Source: Escallonia rubra
Lineage: Eukaryota > Streptophyta > Magnoliopsida > Escalloniales > Escalloniaceae
Assembly: GCA_033065855.1 (NCBI GenBank)
Contig: JAVXUO010000853.1
Location: forward strand, 62,001-126,000
Reading direction: 5' to 3'
DNA: 64,000 nt
In this document: positions 44,287 to 57,479 of the stretch, piece after piece
Numbering within the stretch: position 1 is the first letter of the stretch
Layout of the letters: each line of letters starts with the position of its first letter
Notes under the pieces: model-generated
What the model was told of the DNA's origin: nothing
Seen by the model: the letters and a program-made list of their open reading frames with translations, nothing else
Database searches by the model: none
Made by a program: the position numbers and the translations under genes

Positions 44287-44637
44287 GAGAGAGAGAGAGA
44301 GCGTCGATCTGCACGTGCCGATTGATATGTGTGTGTGTGGCTTTCATGTGGTGGCAGTGTGTATGATGGGATGATAGGCAATGGTGGTGCTTATGGTGGT
44401 TTTGGTGTGATTCTAGGGTTGAGATAGACAGGGGGAGGATGATAGGAAAATGACAAGGCTAAGAGAGAGTGCGTCGATCTACGTGCACCAATCGTTATGT
44501 GTGTGTGTGTGGCTTTCATGTGGTGGCAGTGTGTATGGTACGATGATAGGCAATGGTGGTGCTTATGGTGTGATTCTGGCGGTGAGAGAGATAGGAGGAG
44601 GACAAGAGGAAAAGGACAAGGATAAGAGAGAGGTTGT
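44287..44637. repeat. 170-bp tandem duplication
   Basis: GCGTCGATCT begins at 44301 and again at 44471, and the following blocks (GTGTGTGTGGCTTTCATGTG, CAGTGTGTATG, GATAGGCAATGGTGGTGCTT) repeat in order. Units differ by small gaps in the GT run and by a few substitutions. Non-coding. Confidence 0.9.
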
Positions 44638-45189
44638 TTGGTAGCTGTTGGGATGGTGTTAGGGTGATATCATGGTGGTTGTTAGTGGTCGAGGATGGTG
44701 GCGGTGATCTGAGTACGAGAGAAAAGAGAGAAACAAAGGCAGTGAGAAGAGAGAAGGACAAATGTCTTTCATAAAAAAAATAATTGTGAGCCATTACAAT
44801 TCCATCTAGTCAATGGGCACAAGTGATATTATTGCAAAACAGAGTCTTCGGCTGTAATATACCCCTTAACTCAATGAGTTTACTAATTTTATGCCTAAAA
44901 TAATATGTACATGTAACTGCCATGAAAGAAACTCAAGATAACTCCAAGGAGGGGGCAAGGGATCCATGTACAGAAAGAATACACTATACTTAAGAGTAAC
45001 ATATCCTTTTTTTTTTTGGTTAATGAGAGAACACAATTAATAGAAATTTTAAAGCGCCATACAAATTTTATAATTTAGCAGTAGTTATGGCATGTCCATG
45101 ACTTACATATGTATATAGATTACCCTTTACAAAACACATGAATTATACATTGTTGACTGGGTTTCACTAATTTAGTCTTAGTATACCTA

Positions 45190-48100
45190 GATTCGGGCAT
45201 GACATGCAAAGGCAGACAAAAGGCATGCTTTCTTTAGGAATCCAACTGCTTTATACAAAAGGAGTGGAAATCTAGTATGATAGTGCAAAAGTCATACATG
45301 ATTGGCGCTAGGATATCAAGGATACGACGTCAAATAGCTGTGATGAGAGAAATTAATACTTTGGTAGTAGTATGATATGTTTCATCTGTTTGTTATGTGC
45401 CCATTTAGTAGCCAATAAAGGCCCCGACCATAGGCTATAAAATAAATTAGTCGTGTAGAAAGAAAAGGCTGCTAAACCAAAACGATCCATATTTCTCCGA
45501 AAGAAGGTTAGACCAAGCTTTGCCTTAGGGGTAACTTTACCGAAGGAGACATGAATCACAACTTTGAGTGTTGGGGGGTTATTGCATGGACATGGTGTTT
45601 GGGATATTTGTAAAGGTGATTGTGAGGTTGATTGACTATGCGGTTGGCAATTAGGTTGGGGTAATTGCTAAGGTTTCGTGAGTAGTTTATTTCTGTAGGC
45701 AACTACATTGCAACTCATGCTTCTAATTTGTTGGACTATTTCAAGGAAGTTAGAGTGTTGGTGTGTCCATATACACCACAAAGTGGTGAATATGTAAATG
45801 CAGGGATCAATAGAGATTTCTTTTGCTGCGATCCATTTACCAAAGCAATCAATCATTTAATGATTTGCTAGTAATGTCATCAATTTTGAGAATAATGGTA
45901 TTCCAAACCAAGTAGGTCGAATCGACGGGTATCAGAGAAATAGATGCTCGCTAGTTTCAGGAACCAAGCTACAAACCGAGCAGAGGCCACTGGTAGTAAT
46001 GCTTAGAGTGCTAAGGCGGGTATGTAGAGGTAGTGTGTCCGAAAGCATTTGCTAAACTAAGAACATACAGAGGTTCCAAAGCTTTTGCCAATCCTGGTTG
46101 TACAGTGAGTTGCCCTTGTGTTACATAAGCCAGTCCTGGGAAAAGCAGAATGATGTTCTATATAGAGCGTATTATAAACAGAAGCTACATCACCATTAGC
46201 ACTGTCTCCCCAGACTTTTAGATCCTCACATCCCTTTGTCAATATATAGATAGTCAAGACTTGTGCTGATATGTTTGGTGGGAATAAAGTTACCAATAAC
46301 TCTAGTTTCCATTGGTGGTGGGCAATAAGGTCACTTATGTGTTGAATATTCAATCCAACCCCAGCTCTTTGTATAGTAATGCTGAAGGGACATTATGAAT
46401 GCACTCATCCTGCCAAATAGAAATTGAAGATTTTGTGCCCACTTGCCAACTAATTCCTTTAAGCAGAGCCTCACGACCTGTTAGTATACTTCGCCATCCC
46501 TAGGAGAAATTTCCAGTAGATGGTGATGAGGAGAAGTTTTCTCCAATGCAGTATTTTGCCCAGAATATTGTCGTGATCAGTGACTGTGGTTTGCGAGACA
46601 TTCTCTAATAGAGTTTGGCTAAAAGAGCCAAGTTGAATAGTCTAGGATCTTTAAAGTTGAGTCCACCCACATCTTTAGCCCCACATAAGTATGCCGATTG
46701 ATCCCGTGGACACCACTTCGAGAGTCGTTACCCACCCACAAGGAACCACTAAAAAGAGTATTAATTTTCTTACAGACATATTTTAGGACAAGACAAACCT
46801 ACATATGATAGATAATTAGGGAATGTAGTACCAATGTGATTAGAGTAGCACGACCACCTTTATTCAAGAGAACGCCTTTCCAGCCAGTACATCGTACTCG
46901 AAGTTTGTTAATAAGATTTTGGAAGAATAATTTTTTTGAGTGATAATATCAAGTGTGTTGCATATATATGACCAATAGTTGTTAGAGATTGAGATACTTA
47001 GGATTTCGTTTAATTCTTGTTTTTCGCTAGCGTTAGCATTAAGGCTAATGATGAATAGTGATTTTAGTTAATTAACCATATGTTTAGACTCTTAGCAGTT
47101 TATATTCAATAGGTTTCTCAGCTCTTGACATGAACTTGGATTGAGTCTTGTAAAGATCGATAGATCATCTGTGAAAAAGAGATGGTTGGTCGGAGGACTT
47201 TGAAGACCTGCTTACACCGGGGATCTTTCCAGAGGGCAGCACTTAGGGCTGCACTTGGGAGAGAGCAGATGAAAGGACCTTCGCGTAAAGGATAAATAAA
47301 TATATACAGTGAGATGGGTCCTTTTGTTTTAGTCCATGCACTGGCTGGAAGCGAGGAGTGGGTAATCCATTGATCAGAATTTCGTATGAACTTGTCCTCA
47401 CACAAGTCATTATAAAGAAGATACTATTGGTTGGGGAAAATCATCTAACCTCTAAGAAATTGTAGTTTACTCGGTCATAGGCTTTACTTAGATCCAGTTT
47501 GAGTGTACCCATGATTGATTTTGCTTTTCGAAAAGTCTGAATCTTATTCTCAAATTCCTAGCCAATAAGCATGTTGTCCCTCATATGTCTTCCAGGGATG
47601 AAAGCATTTTGATAATTCAGAGATTAGGCTTCCCAAAAAGGGGTTTGATATGATTAGAAAGTGCTTTGGATACAATTTTGTACATTGCATAAGCTAATAG
47701 GTCGAAAGTCACTAAGGTGATTAGGCTCCTTGCACCGTAGGATTAGGACTATAGAGCTTTTATTAGCTCCAGCAAGCATGTGGCCAGAGAATAGAAAGGA
47801 TAGGGTCGTTGATGTTATTGGGGCAGAAAATAAGTTCTAACATCATTGATACACCAGAGCTGGGATACCATCTCGGCCATAAGCCTTAAGAGGGTGGGCA
47901 ATTGAAACAGGGTTTCCTTAATTTCATTAGCTGTGAAGGTTTTCCTACCATGTTTATTTGTCTTTCTGATAAGGTTTGGGTCATAGAGTCCACCAAACTG
48001 AAGGGGTCCATTCCGCTATTAGTCATGGGGATATGGCAAAATATATTCTTGAAATGATTCGGCATACACGACAAGATACTCTAATGGGTGGCACGTAAAT

Positions 48101-50277
48101 TCCCTTTGTCATCTTTAAGAGAAGAAATATGGTTTCGATCCCCAAGCTACAACCATTTAGTCTTGGCTTTGAGCTCATAAATGTTCTTCACATTACAAGA
48201 ACCATTCAAGTTTGGTTCGAGAATTTCGTTCCAGTACGTGGGCATCAGTTAAAAATAGCAAACTTTGAAAATGAGCAACTTTTTTGTAACCACTGTCTGA
48301 GTGTCAATATTGCCAAAACATTCCTCAATCATCATTTTCATCATATGTTTTACGCAAGAGAGTACTCTAGACATAAGGAACCATATGCCGGTATAGACTA
48401 GGCTTGTAGAATTATATGAATTCTTAGACGATGTTTCAACCACATGGCTTCGAAAATGCTTTGGCCGAGGAATGAATTCTTGTATTGGACAAAGGTAAAA
48501 AAAAGATAAATGCATGATCAGAGATTTGGATACCAAGATTAATTACCTTAGCACGTTGAAATCCAGTAGACCTGGCAAAAAAAGGCCCGTACCTGCGGGT
48601 CTACCTGTAATCGTAAAAAAATCCCGGGTATGGGTACAAGAATCACAGACCTGCTGAAATTCTACCCGTACCCGAACTGACCTGTAAATTCCGGTTCGGT
48701 CCGGTTCGGGTCCGGGCTACCCACACATGTTATTATATAAGCATTAGGGTTTCACTTTATCTTCACTTTCACCTCTCATTTCATTCTCACCGCCACCTCC
48801 TCCCTCTCTAAACTCTCTCAGTCTCTCACACAGTCACACATAACCCGTCTCTCTCTCTCTCTCTTTCTCTATCTTCCTCCCCAAAGTCTGATCCACCCAC
48901 ACCGCACGCCAATCTCTCTCTCTTCCCCCATCTCAGATACATCGACGACCGCTCTGCACATCAAGTCAACTCAACGGTGCCAAGGTCGCTCCATAGTTCG
49001 TCGTTTAATTCGTCACTGTCGTCTTAAAGACACAGCTCAGTCGCAGCTCCGCCGTCAGTCATCAATCCGTCACCACTGTCGTTCAAGCACTGGCTGACCA
49101 CGAATTTGAACCAAAAGTCAGATCACCGTCAAATCCTCACCGTCGCCACTCACCGAAGATAGATTCACCGCCCTCACTGATGAAGGCTGATATTTTGACA
49201 GATCTACCTTGATCTACGAAATCATCTGACTACCCTATCAATTTGGTCTACCTGTATTTTTTTTTGTTAATTTGTTTATTAACATTCTATATTTTTTGAG
49301 GTGATTTTCTATTTCTAAAAATATATGTACTTATTGGTTGGCTGGTTGGGGTTTGAGATTTGAGATGATTGTATGTGTGTTTTTCACGGAAATTAGGAAG
49401 TGATAATAATTGTGTAGCCAATAAGAAGGAAAAAAAAACACTCTAAAAAATAAATAAGCAAGTGAATATAATTTTAAAAAGAATTTTTTTTTTAAAAAAA
49501 ATAATGAGTTTACCCGCGGGTAATACCCGAACCGACTGGGTAGGGTACGGGTTTAAGAAATGGCTACCCGTAAAAATCCGAATAATTTTTATCCAGCCCG
49601 TTTTTACCCGTACCCGGCAGGTTGTCCCGTTTGCCAGGTCTAAAATCCAGTGATATAAGTGGGATTAGCAAAGCCCAGATTTAATTTCTCATAGTTCTTT
49701 ATGACTATTGTTACACCTTGTGAAGGTAGGGCCCACCCATGTGCAGGAAACTAAGTGGTTTGAGCGAATAATATCTTGCAGAAGATTACTTCCATGGGTA
49801 TTGAGGTGATGTAGCCCTGTTTTGTCAACAGAGGAGAGTACTTGATTGAAATCACCCCTGAGTAACAATGACATGCGATAAAGACCAATAATCGCTTTAA
49901 CAGTTCCTAAGTCCTTTTTTCTTTTAGGTAAAGAGGGATGTCCATATACGGAAACCAATGTGCCAAGCAGGTTCTTTAGCCTTAGAAAGTTCCATGAAGA
50001 TGAGATGTTTGTCTCTATGGAGTGTTCCCTTGCACATTAAGTGTCCGTCCCACCCTTGCACATTAAGCCTCCTTTTGTCCCCAGTATTCTAGATGCATCC
50101 AGGTCATCCAAGTTAATGAACCCCATTTTGTAAAACCTCATAGATATTTAATTCCATTGTTGTTTCACTTCTTGTAAGAAAGTACATTCAAGATGGTGAC
50201 TATGGACAAGTTTTAGGGGCTGTACGAATTGTTAGAGGTTGTTCAAAGCCTCTACGATTCCATCTGAGGATTTTCAT
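45190..50277 (-). pseudogene. LINE-C ORF2 remnant, split by a hAT element
   Basis: It starts at ATG 50277. Endonuclease blocks include VSVYGHPSLPKRKKD and LLRGDFNQVLSSVDKTGLHH. RT blocks run from about 47950 down to 46450, zf-RVT lies near 46350-45900 and the RNase H-like tail is at about 45600-45190 (IYIFTTLWCIWTHQHSN, matching IFTTLWFLWTHRNN of LINE-A). Stops and frameshifts are frequent throughout. The RNase H-like tail keeps the IHVS motif of LINE-A where a catalytic Asp is expected. Confidence 0.85.
48567..49642. mobile_element. Non-autonomous hAT element, 1076 bp, inside LINE-C
   Basis: The 13-bp terminal repeats tagacctggcaaa and tttgccaggtcta are perfect inverted copies. They are flanked by the 8-bp duplication AAATCCAG at 48559-48566 and 49643-49650, the hallmark of the hAT superfamily. 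Removing the element restores the LINE endonuclease region. Subterminal regions are full of CCCGTACCCG and GGTTCGG motifs in both orientations, possible transposase-binding sites. The centre (about 48780-48960) is CT-rich and resembles a plant leader, but there is no transposase ORF. Confidence 0.96.
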
Positions 50278-53165
50278 TAGTGGTGAATGGATTGCTCAGG
50301 GGCAAGTCCTGAAACCCTAGAAAAACTAGTTTATTCTTGGGAGGTACTAGGATACAACACCAGAGAAGAATAAGAAGACCCAGTAGAGGAGGCCAGGACC
50401 GAAAGCTACGGGTGACAACCTTTTCACCGCCAAAGTGTAAATCAAAAACGTCTACAAAATAAAGAGTTTCAATGGTTTTTTCTTCTTCTAGATGTCCCAA
50501 GTTATAAGACCCTACTTCCTCTTTACCTTCTCTGAAGGTCATCGGGACAGGGATCAAGCATTTTCTCCAATAGATTGATCCACCTTTATTACCTACCTTG
50601 CATTTTTTATGCAGGTACCCATAGTTGTAACGAGTTTTTCTTTTATGATCCCAATGCTCCAAGCCACACAATAAATTCAAAGGGTGCAGTACAACAATAA
50701 CATATGTGATGCATGATATAAAGCAAAATAGAAGAAGTTGAGATCGTGATTCATAACCTAGAGTAAGGAGGCTTGAGTCAAGGGACTGAGGACGTTGTCA
50801 TTTGCCTTGAGCAATTGCCGGTGAAATTTCATCGTCTGCTACACATCTTTTCCTTGATCCTTCTCCTTTAGCAGAAGTATTAATGTCCTTAAATTTTGTC
50901 ACAAAAGCAAATACATTCACCAATGCTGAGTGGTCATCATCCTTTGGTTCCTCGGCAGCATCATCACTACCACAAGGAAAGTCAGGTGCTCTGAACACGG
51001 TACTTATGAAAATTTTCTCTTCAGATGTAGGAACCTTTGCTCCATATATAATCTTTGCATATGACCCCTGATTGATTATCGCATCGATACTAAAAGAGTT
51101 CTGAGAATTTTGGGTTAGGGTGAGAGTGATATCCTATTGTGCTTGTGCCAAAAAAAGGTGGATATTTACTTAGTGAATAATGGAATGTAATCCTTCACAA
51201 AGTGATCATTAATGTTTGCAGCATGCATAGGTGAAGAGGGGAAGCGAACCACTGTGTCACTCACCATCAGAGCATTACCCTATTCATTTCTAGAAGAATT
51301 GTTCGCTTTGTCATGGAGAGAAGAGGGACACTACTAGTCTGCCTTCTTGATGTTTAGGTTTTCATTCCCATAGGGGCAAAGTGAATAAGTTCTGATTAGG
51401 GTGGGATTGGGTTATGTCTGTAGTAGAGGTTTTTAAATTCAGTCCATCAGGTTTTTCTTATGTTAAATGAAGTCCAAAGTCTGTTAGGCCCGAAATTACC
51501 AGTTTTAGATCTACCAAATGGAGCGAGTGAGTAAGCCCCAGCCCAAGTTGTGCCGGTAGAGCTTAGTTGCGGGCCAATTCCAAGGTGTTTGAGGACTAGA
51601 CTATAGTGACTCTAATTGCATTAGTTTATTGGCCCCACATAGTACCAAAAAATCTTGAAAGGGATAGTCTTGTGGAGATTTGCTCTGTTGATGGATATAT
51701 TGATGTGATAAAGCTTACAAGTTGGCAGTCCTATTGTGGTGTCCTCCATCCCACGGTGAGTTGATGATGTAGATTTGTCTGGCATTATGAGTAAATCTTT
51801 AGCAATTAATGTATCATAGGGTAGTGGATGAACCCCAAATTCAGTCTTCGACGCATAGACATAAGCATCGGTAATTCTTTCCATATTATTCGGTGTATCA
51901 GCTTCATTTGCAGAAGTCGGTGGAGGCTGATTGTTTATGTTTATACTCCCACTAGAAATTTCATCTTGCTCCAAGTTGTTATCATCCGGAATGGAGAATT
52001 CATCCTCCACCTAGAAATCCCAATCATCCCAAGTAGAAATTAGACAGATTTTCTTCCAAATTGAGGTTAGGTACGAAATCCAACTCCAGTGCGACAATAT
52101 TATTGATGTTATTTATTGGAGGACCTGGATCTTGTTCCATGTACTCCCTATTAATCATTTGTATCATCAATGTTCTAGGCATCAACATGATCATCACTAT
52201 GAGCACCTATAGTGGTTGAATTCCCATATTGGAAGGAGGAGTTTGTCAAAAGGAATGTTATAACTGGATGTAACAGAGGTGGATGGAGAGAACGCATCAT
52301 ATATAAGGGTCAAATAGGTACTCGAATCGTCATCAGATATGGAAATGCAGGATGATACATTCCATTCTGAATTTGAAATGGTTAGAGATTGCTGGTAGAC
52401 ATGAATTTTCCATTCACGAAGAAAGTGTCGTACAAATTGGCACCATGAAGATGAGTTGTTCATCTTGTTAAGGATTCAAGCACCTTAACAACCGAGAATT
52501 TGCATAAGGTGTTTCCATGGCCAATTTTTCTCATATAACATATTTTGAACACCCTTTCATGTGAGCACCAAAAGGTGCCATGTCCCTGTCCATCAAGCAG
52601 TTGGATAAATACGTCTGCGAGAAGCAAAAAATCAATGAAAATTCACGCTTTAATGCAAAAGTAATCTGAGTTGAGGACTTTACGCTCAGACTAGTTAACT
52701 TGCAAACTCCCAGCTGCCTATCCAATTTTTACAACCCGAGGAATGTGGTAGCAATCATTGGGCATATATTAGATACTTACATCCTAAAATCTGTCGTGTG
52801 GAATTGGACGACTGTACGGTATAAATAACATGGGGATACCATGCATGGAGCAATAGTAGTGCACCAAAATATTTCATGGTCCATTATGTAGAACCAGGTG
52901 GGTGCCTTCCATGAAGGAGAAGGAGAAAACAAATACCGACGGTAATTTATGAATTACCACCAGACCTCGAAGAAGCCAACACTCATGTGTGTGTTGCTGA
53001 ATTTTCCTTTGAGAAAATTTTTGGTTATCTAGAAATTTTCTGATCAGAAGCTTGTTTTATCATGACGACAATCCCACACTAGATATTGATTTAAGGGAAG
53101 CATGCACATGCGCAGGTAAACAAAGTCTATTTCATGTATATTCCTATAAAAATTGAAGTGGTCTT
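50274..53165 (-). pseudogene. LINE-C ORF1 remnant
   Basis: Pieces such as EIDFVYLRMCMLPLNQYLV, ENFLDNQKFSQRKIQ and LVLHNGPWNILVHYY align with NEFVDLRSYLVSLDTQLV, GKFLDHQVFSQRKIQ and FILTYGPWNIFGALL of LINE-A, so the DUF4283 region is covered. The zinc-knuckle area near 52530 is eroded. The C-terminal end reaches PEQSIHH and the same ATGA overlap with ORF2 (ATG at 50277), here preceded by an extra TAA. Confidence 0.85.
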
Positions 53166-53260
53166 GTATGATAGGGGTGGGGTAGGGAGTAAAGATGGAG
53201 ATAAACAGGTTTGGACGAAGGTGTGAGAGATTTGGAAAAGGTTGAAACATGATAGAGATG

Positions 53261-55690
53261 AGAAATTAGGAGATTAACGGGGTAGATAAGAATATTTGAG
53301 GAGGAAAGGACATTAAAGAATGGGTATATTTGTTTCTGTAATGATGTAACAACCAATGAATTCAATGCTATCCATGATTTGGGTATTTAAGCTTGAAGTC
53401 AGCTGTTGGTAGGAGGGAGAGAGAGCAGCTATTCGAGACAGTCATGTGCTCAGCTACCAAACTTGTATCTAACCTATATTAACATATTCAAAAACACATA
53501 CAACATCCTAAACTCATTTGTTGCAAGGAGGAAAAGTAGAGACTACAAAACAACATTAGGTAACATACCACATGTCGTAAGTTTCCACAAGATTAATTTC
53601 AAATATATATGATTTTTATATCTCATTCATAACATATCCACTGAATAGATATACATGTAACAATTGCCGTGGCACAATGGCACCAAGCATCAAGATATAA
53701 AGATCAGAACATAGAGTGCCAAACACCTACACTCTTGTAAATGCAACTTTCACCATTGTCTTTGAAATAACCATTTGTAGCCGTGGATACCCTATTTTTA
53801 CAAACTGTAATTTGAATTTTAATATATTATCATGTATTTTTATAGGCTTTATTTCCTTTTATTTTTAGTCCTATTCAATCCTGTAAGCTTATTTGTGTTG
53901 GGATTAATCCAAGTCAAAGTCTACTGGTCTAATCTAGCTTAGATTGGGTTTTAGGCCCGTTTCTTTTGAATCAATGCGCATTTTTATGACAAGTAAGGCT
54001 TTTCCTTCTAGAACAAGGGCTCTAAGCTAAATTCACAAGGAGAAATGCACCGGAGAGGACATCGTTTATAGTTTGGACTTTGTCAGTTAAGTGTGTCGGT
54101 CGGTATATGGTACTTTTGTTCTTCACTCTTTTATCTGGTGACGGCTAGGGTTGCATCTTATTCTTTTCCTGCAGCTTTTTTGTAGACCTAGTCCTATAGG
54201 TCTGTACGTAAATAGCCCCCAGGCTCCCCCTGAACACATGGAAAACTCGCCCAAATGCTAGTAACATTCAGTGAGTTTTTTTATTAGAAAGAGCTAATAT
54301 ATTGTGATCCCCTCTCTGATACACATAGTGATGCACTTGCTCTTCTAACTCTCTTGCATCATGGATGTATCCGAACCAGCAGCCATGCTGATCAAAAAGT
54401 ATAACTTTTCTACATTTTTAGGTAGATAATTTTCCTCCTCGCGATAAAATTTTGGTCCTTAAAATAATAAAAAATCAGTTTTCCAATACTCAGTTCATAG
54501 AATTCGGTCGTATAACTATATTTGCAGAGCCACATACTAGAGTTTAGGTCGCCTTCAATAGGGATGAGGACTACATGATTTTGATCTCGATTTGTACGAT
54601 CAAGTATGCAAGTCACTCAGCCCTAGTTGTTGAGTTCAAACGAATAAACGAGATTAGGGTTGTTCTTACCTTTTTTATCAGTATAAATCTATTTAAGGTA
54701 TGATGAGGTGTCTAAAATCTTATGTCATTAAACTTAGTCCTTGAATTCGAATCTACGACTCGATAGATTAGATAACTAAGTTGGTGATCTAGAGTAAAAT
54801 TTTTAATTTTCTTGTTTTTCCTATTAATTATTTTCAATTAGCTTAAATAATTCGATCGTGACAAGGATATCATGCAATTATGCTGAGAGAGGAACCTTAA
54901 ATCGACATTCAAGGAAGGCCACAAACACTTTGACCTTTTTTGGGGATATTCATCTCACCAAGAGACACTTGTTGGTTTTAGTTTGTACATGCTGGTTATT
55001 CTAGCCAGTACTCTTGTCAAAAGGGATATCGCTAAAACGTGGTCACTGACTTATTGGTTGATTACAGACTAAGTTTCAGGACTCCCCATACAAGCTGGTA
55101 CAGTTCTCTCAAATTTTAACCCCGCATAAATATATTAGCCTGGTACAAATATATTATTGCTGGTGTTCATGCAGGTGGTATATAGGTGTAACAGTCATTA
55201 TAGATATAGGGATCTTTGCTCGAAAACCCCTTCTGATCAATCGGCCAGTACACTTTCCAAGTGTACCTGTCAGTACTATTTGGTGGTAAATATACTGTAC
55301 AAGTTCGTTAAAAATATGTGTATCACAACACAAAAAGGTGAGAAAACTTGGTATCAAGATTAGATAGGAAAGTTAGCATACATCCTAATGGTCGAAACCA
55401 AACTAGTTTAGCGATATTATCCAAATGCTCAACGCGATGCAAAAATAAGGAAGCTTTCAAAGCTTTGGCAGCCCAATAGAGATGGAGATAGGAAAAATTG
55501 GAACTCCAAAGGAGAAGTCTAAGAAGAAACCAAGCCCGATAAAAAGAGAAAGGAATACCCCAACAAGGATCGTAATAAGCGTGTTGGAGGCTTGTTGTAA
55601 CAACAAGGATTCTTCGTCACAACTTTTCAGAATACTACGTATGGTATGTTCCCAAACCCACGACGTATTACGTGATAGATGTTCAAATTT
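53261..55690. other. Unassigned; probably contains the copia 5' LTR
   Basis: No gene is visible. The primer-binding site at 55697 implies that a 5' LTR ends at about 55695 with TTTCATCA. I could not locate its start with confidence. TGTTGGGATTAATCC near 53897 looks like an LTR start but would make the LTR 1.8 kb, and it may belong to a different element. Confidence 0.35.
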
Positions 55691-55696
55691 CATCAT

Positions 55697-55708
55697 TGGT
55701 ATCAGAGC
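55697..55708 (+). other. Primer-binding site for initiator Met tRNA (copia element 1)
   Basis: TGGTATCAGAGC is the standard complement to the 3' end of plant initiator methionine tRNA used by Ty1/copia elements. It follows CATCAT, which fits an LTR end. It anchors the decayed copia element that continues to about 60.3 kb. Confidence 0.85.
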
Positions 55709-56249
55709 ATGATTACTTGTTGATTCGCCTTATTACATGCTAGTATAATTTATGTGCTGTAGCGATTTTTTTCGATTTGCATAGACGAGACCCATAAAGA
55801 AAAATTCAAAATTTTGGAGCATGTTATTATGAAAAATAAATATATGGTTTTGTTCGTCTATAACATGGGATGAACTCCATGAAATTATAGTGATCACTGG
55901 ATGCATGATTTCTGAGAATTCACAACTTTATTTTTTAGAAAATATTTTGTTTTTAGTATTTGGGCTCAAATTCAGTGCACGATATTTTGTTTTTATCATG
56001 TTTGGTTGATATAGAATTAATATGTGTTGCATAATATTTTCAACAATATATAGCACGCATTATTTGGCTTAAAAATTAGAGAGATATGGCCTCCGAAAGT
56101 TGGCCTCTTGGCATGGCGGTCGCTGAAATTCGTGGTTTTTTGGGAAAGAAGATGAATAGTAGAATTGGTCAAACACCACCCTCGGTAGTGGCGTACTCAC
56201 TACTTAGAGGCATCAGTCCATCAATCTGAGTGCACCAATGAACTCAAAA

Positions 56250-56600
56250 CACCCAACTTAGAGATTGGGGGGGGGAGGGGGTTTACATTTTTCCCGGAGC
56301 CGAAAGCCCCCCAAAGCGCGGACTGACGACGTCGAGCGGTGCATGCACGCCATGCAAGCAAAGTTGAGTTGTGCACGTGCGCCACGCGCGCCAAGCCCAG
56401 CCATGCACGCTCGCTTAGCTGAGCCAAGCACGTGCGACATGCTCGCCCAACCAAGTTGCCATGTGCTTAAGCCAAGGCGACTATGCGCCCCAAGCCTAGC
56501 TACACATGCGCGTGCCATGTCCAGACGCTGCCTCACGTGCACGGTGGTGCGTGGAGGTGGTTTTGTGGCTAATTTTTTCTCACCGCCGGCGAGTGAAGCT
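56250..56600. other. GC-rich island rich in CACG/CATG motifs within copia 1 gag region
   Basis: A 350-bp block of very high GC content, opening with a G run at 56268-56281, sits between AT-rich flanks. Short words such as CATGCACGC, GCACGTGCG and CCAAGCC recur. Several long frames on both strands result from composition. It may be an insertion into the copia gag, since nothing comparable is seen at the matching place in copia 2, but no target duplication was found. Confidence 0.45.
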
Positions 56601-57479
56601 TCGTTTTAGCTTTCTGATTTTTTTTCTATGGGGTCAAAATAACCTTTATACCCAATTTGGTTTAACTTTTAAACAACTTTTTCATAGAAATTAGCTTTAA
56701 AACTTTACTTTAAATACACAATTTTTTTTCCTTAACTCTAGAGTATATTATAATTGAATTTAATGCTTGTCATCTTTTAAGAATTTATCTCTCAATTTTT
56801 GACTATTTTTATCATATTTTTATGATCTTAAAAATACGAATAGTGTACAAATATTATCTTTTTCATTTTGCAGGCAGAAACAAATATTTTTGAGAGCTTT
56901 ATGACATAGATGAATTCTGTATTATGTGCATGCCTTATTATTTATCTATGCCTTTATTGTTGGTACAACCATTGTTTGGCCTTTTTGCTTAGCCCAATTA
57001 ATTTTAAACCAATTGTTTCAAGGCCTTGTCGCTCATTTTCTTAGAAGGAAAATGTCGCCTATTCAACCATTTAATTTGCTTTTTAACTTGTTATTCATGC
57101 CAGTATTAGGTTAAATGGATAGATATTAGATTGACATTCTAAATAAACTTATGTTTATGTTTTTCTTTTGCTTTAAGAAATTTCTTTTGAGAATAATGTG
57201 TTGTGCGGCATCTTTATTTGTTTTATTGGAGTAGTTTTGTAGTATGGTTCTCAAAGATGTTGTATTATTTCCCTATAACTTTCCAGGATGTAAGTTCGCA
57301 CGTACACTATTCGAATTAGAATTTTTTTAGCATAAGTGTTAGAATCCCAAAAAGGCTCATTAGAGTCTGTGTGCAGCTTCTTGTATAGTGCAATTTTATT
57401 TTTAAATTATCATGTGGATGATTTATTATATTGTGGATTATATAATATAAAATTTATTTCAAAAAATTATTTGAAAAAT

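Larger units (their letters stand above)
45007..53260 (-). mobile_element. LINE-C: decayed, near full-length copy of the same LINE family
   Basis: A T run at 45007-45017 followed by GGTTAATGAGAG is nearly identical to the LINE-A 3' end (T run, then GGTTAATAAGAG). ORF2 remnants extend to 50277 and ORF1 remnants to about 53165. All domains are present in LINE-A order but broken by many stops and shifts. After removing the hAT insertion at 48567-49642 the length is about 7.2 kb, close to LINE-A. The 5' limit is approximate, and I did not find a target duplication. Confidence 0.9.

Noticed and set aside
50252..50680. 142-codon frame on the - strand as an independent gene
   Set aside because: It lies across the ORF1/ORF2 junction region of LINE-C and follows LINE sequence in a shifted frame.
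53897..54237. An LTR beginning TGTTGGGATTAATCC and ending CCTGAACA
   Set aside because: The five bases on the two sides do not match, and there is no primer site next to it.
56221..56609. Open frames of 77-114 codons on both strands in the GC-rich island
   Set aside because: Frames are open on both strands because of GC composition. Their Cys/Arg/Ala-rich translations match nothing I recognise.
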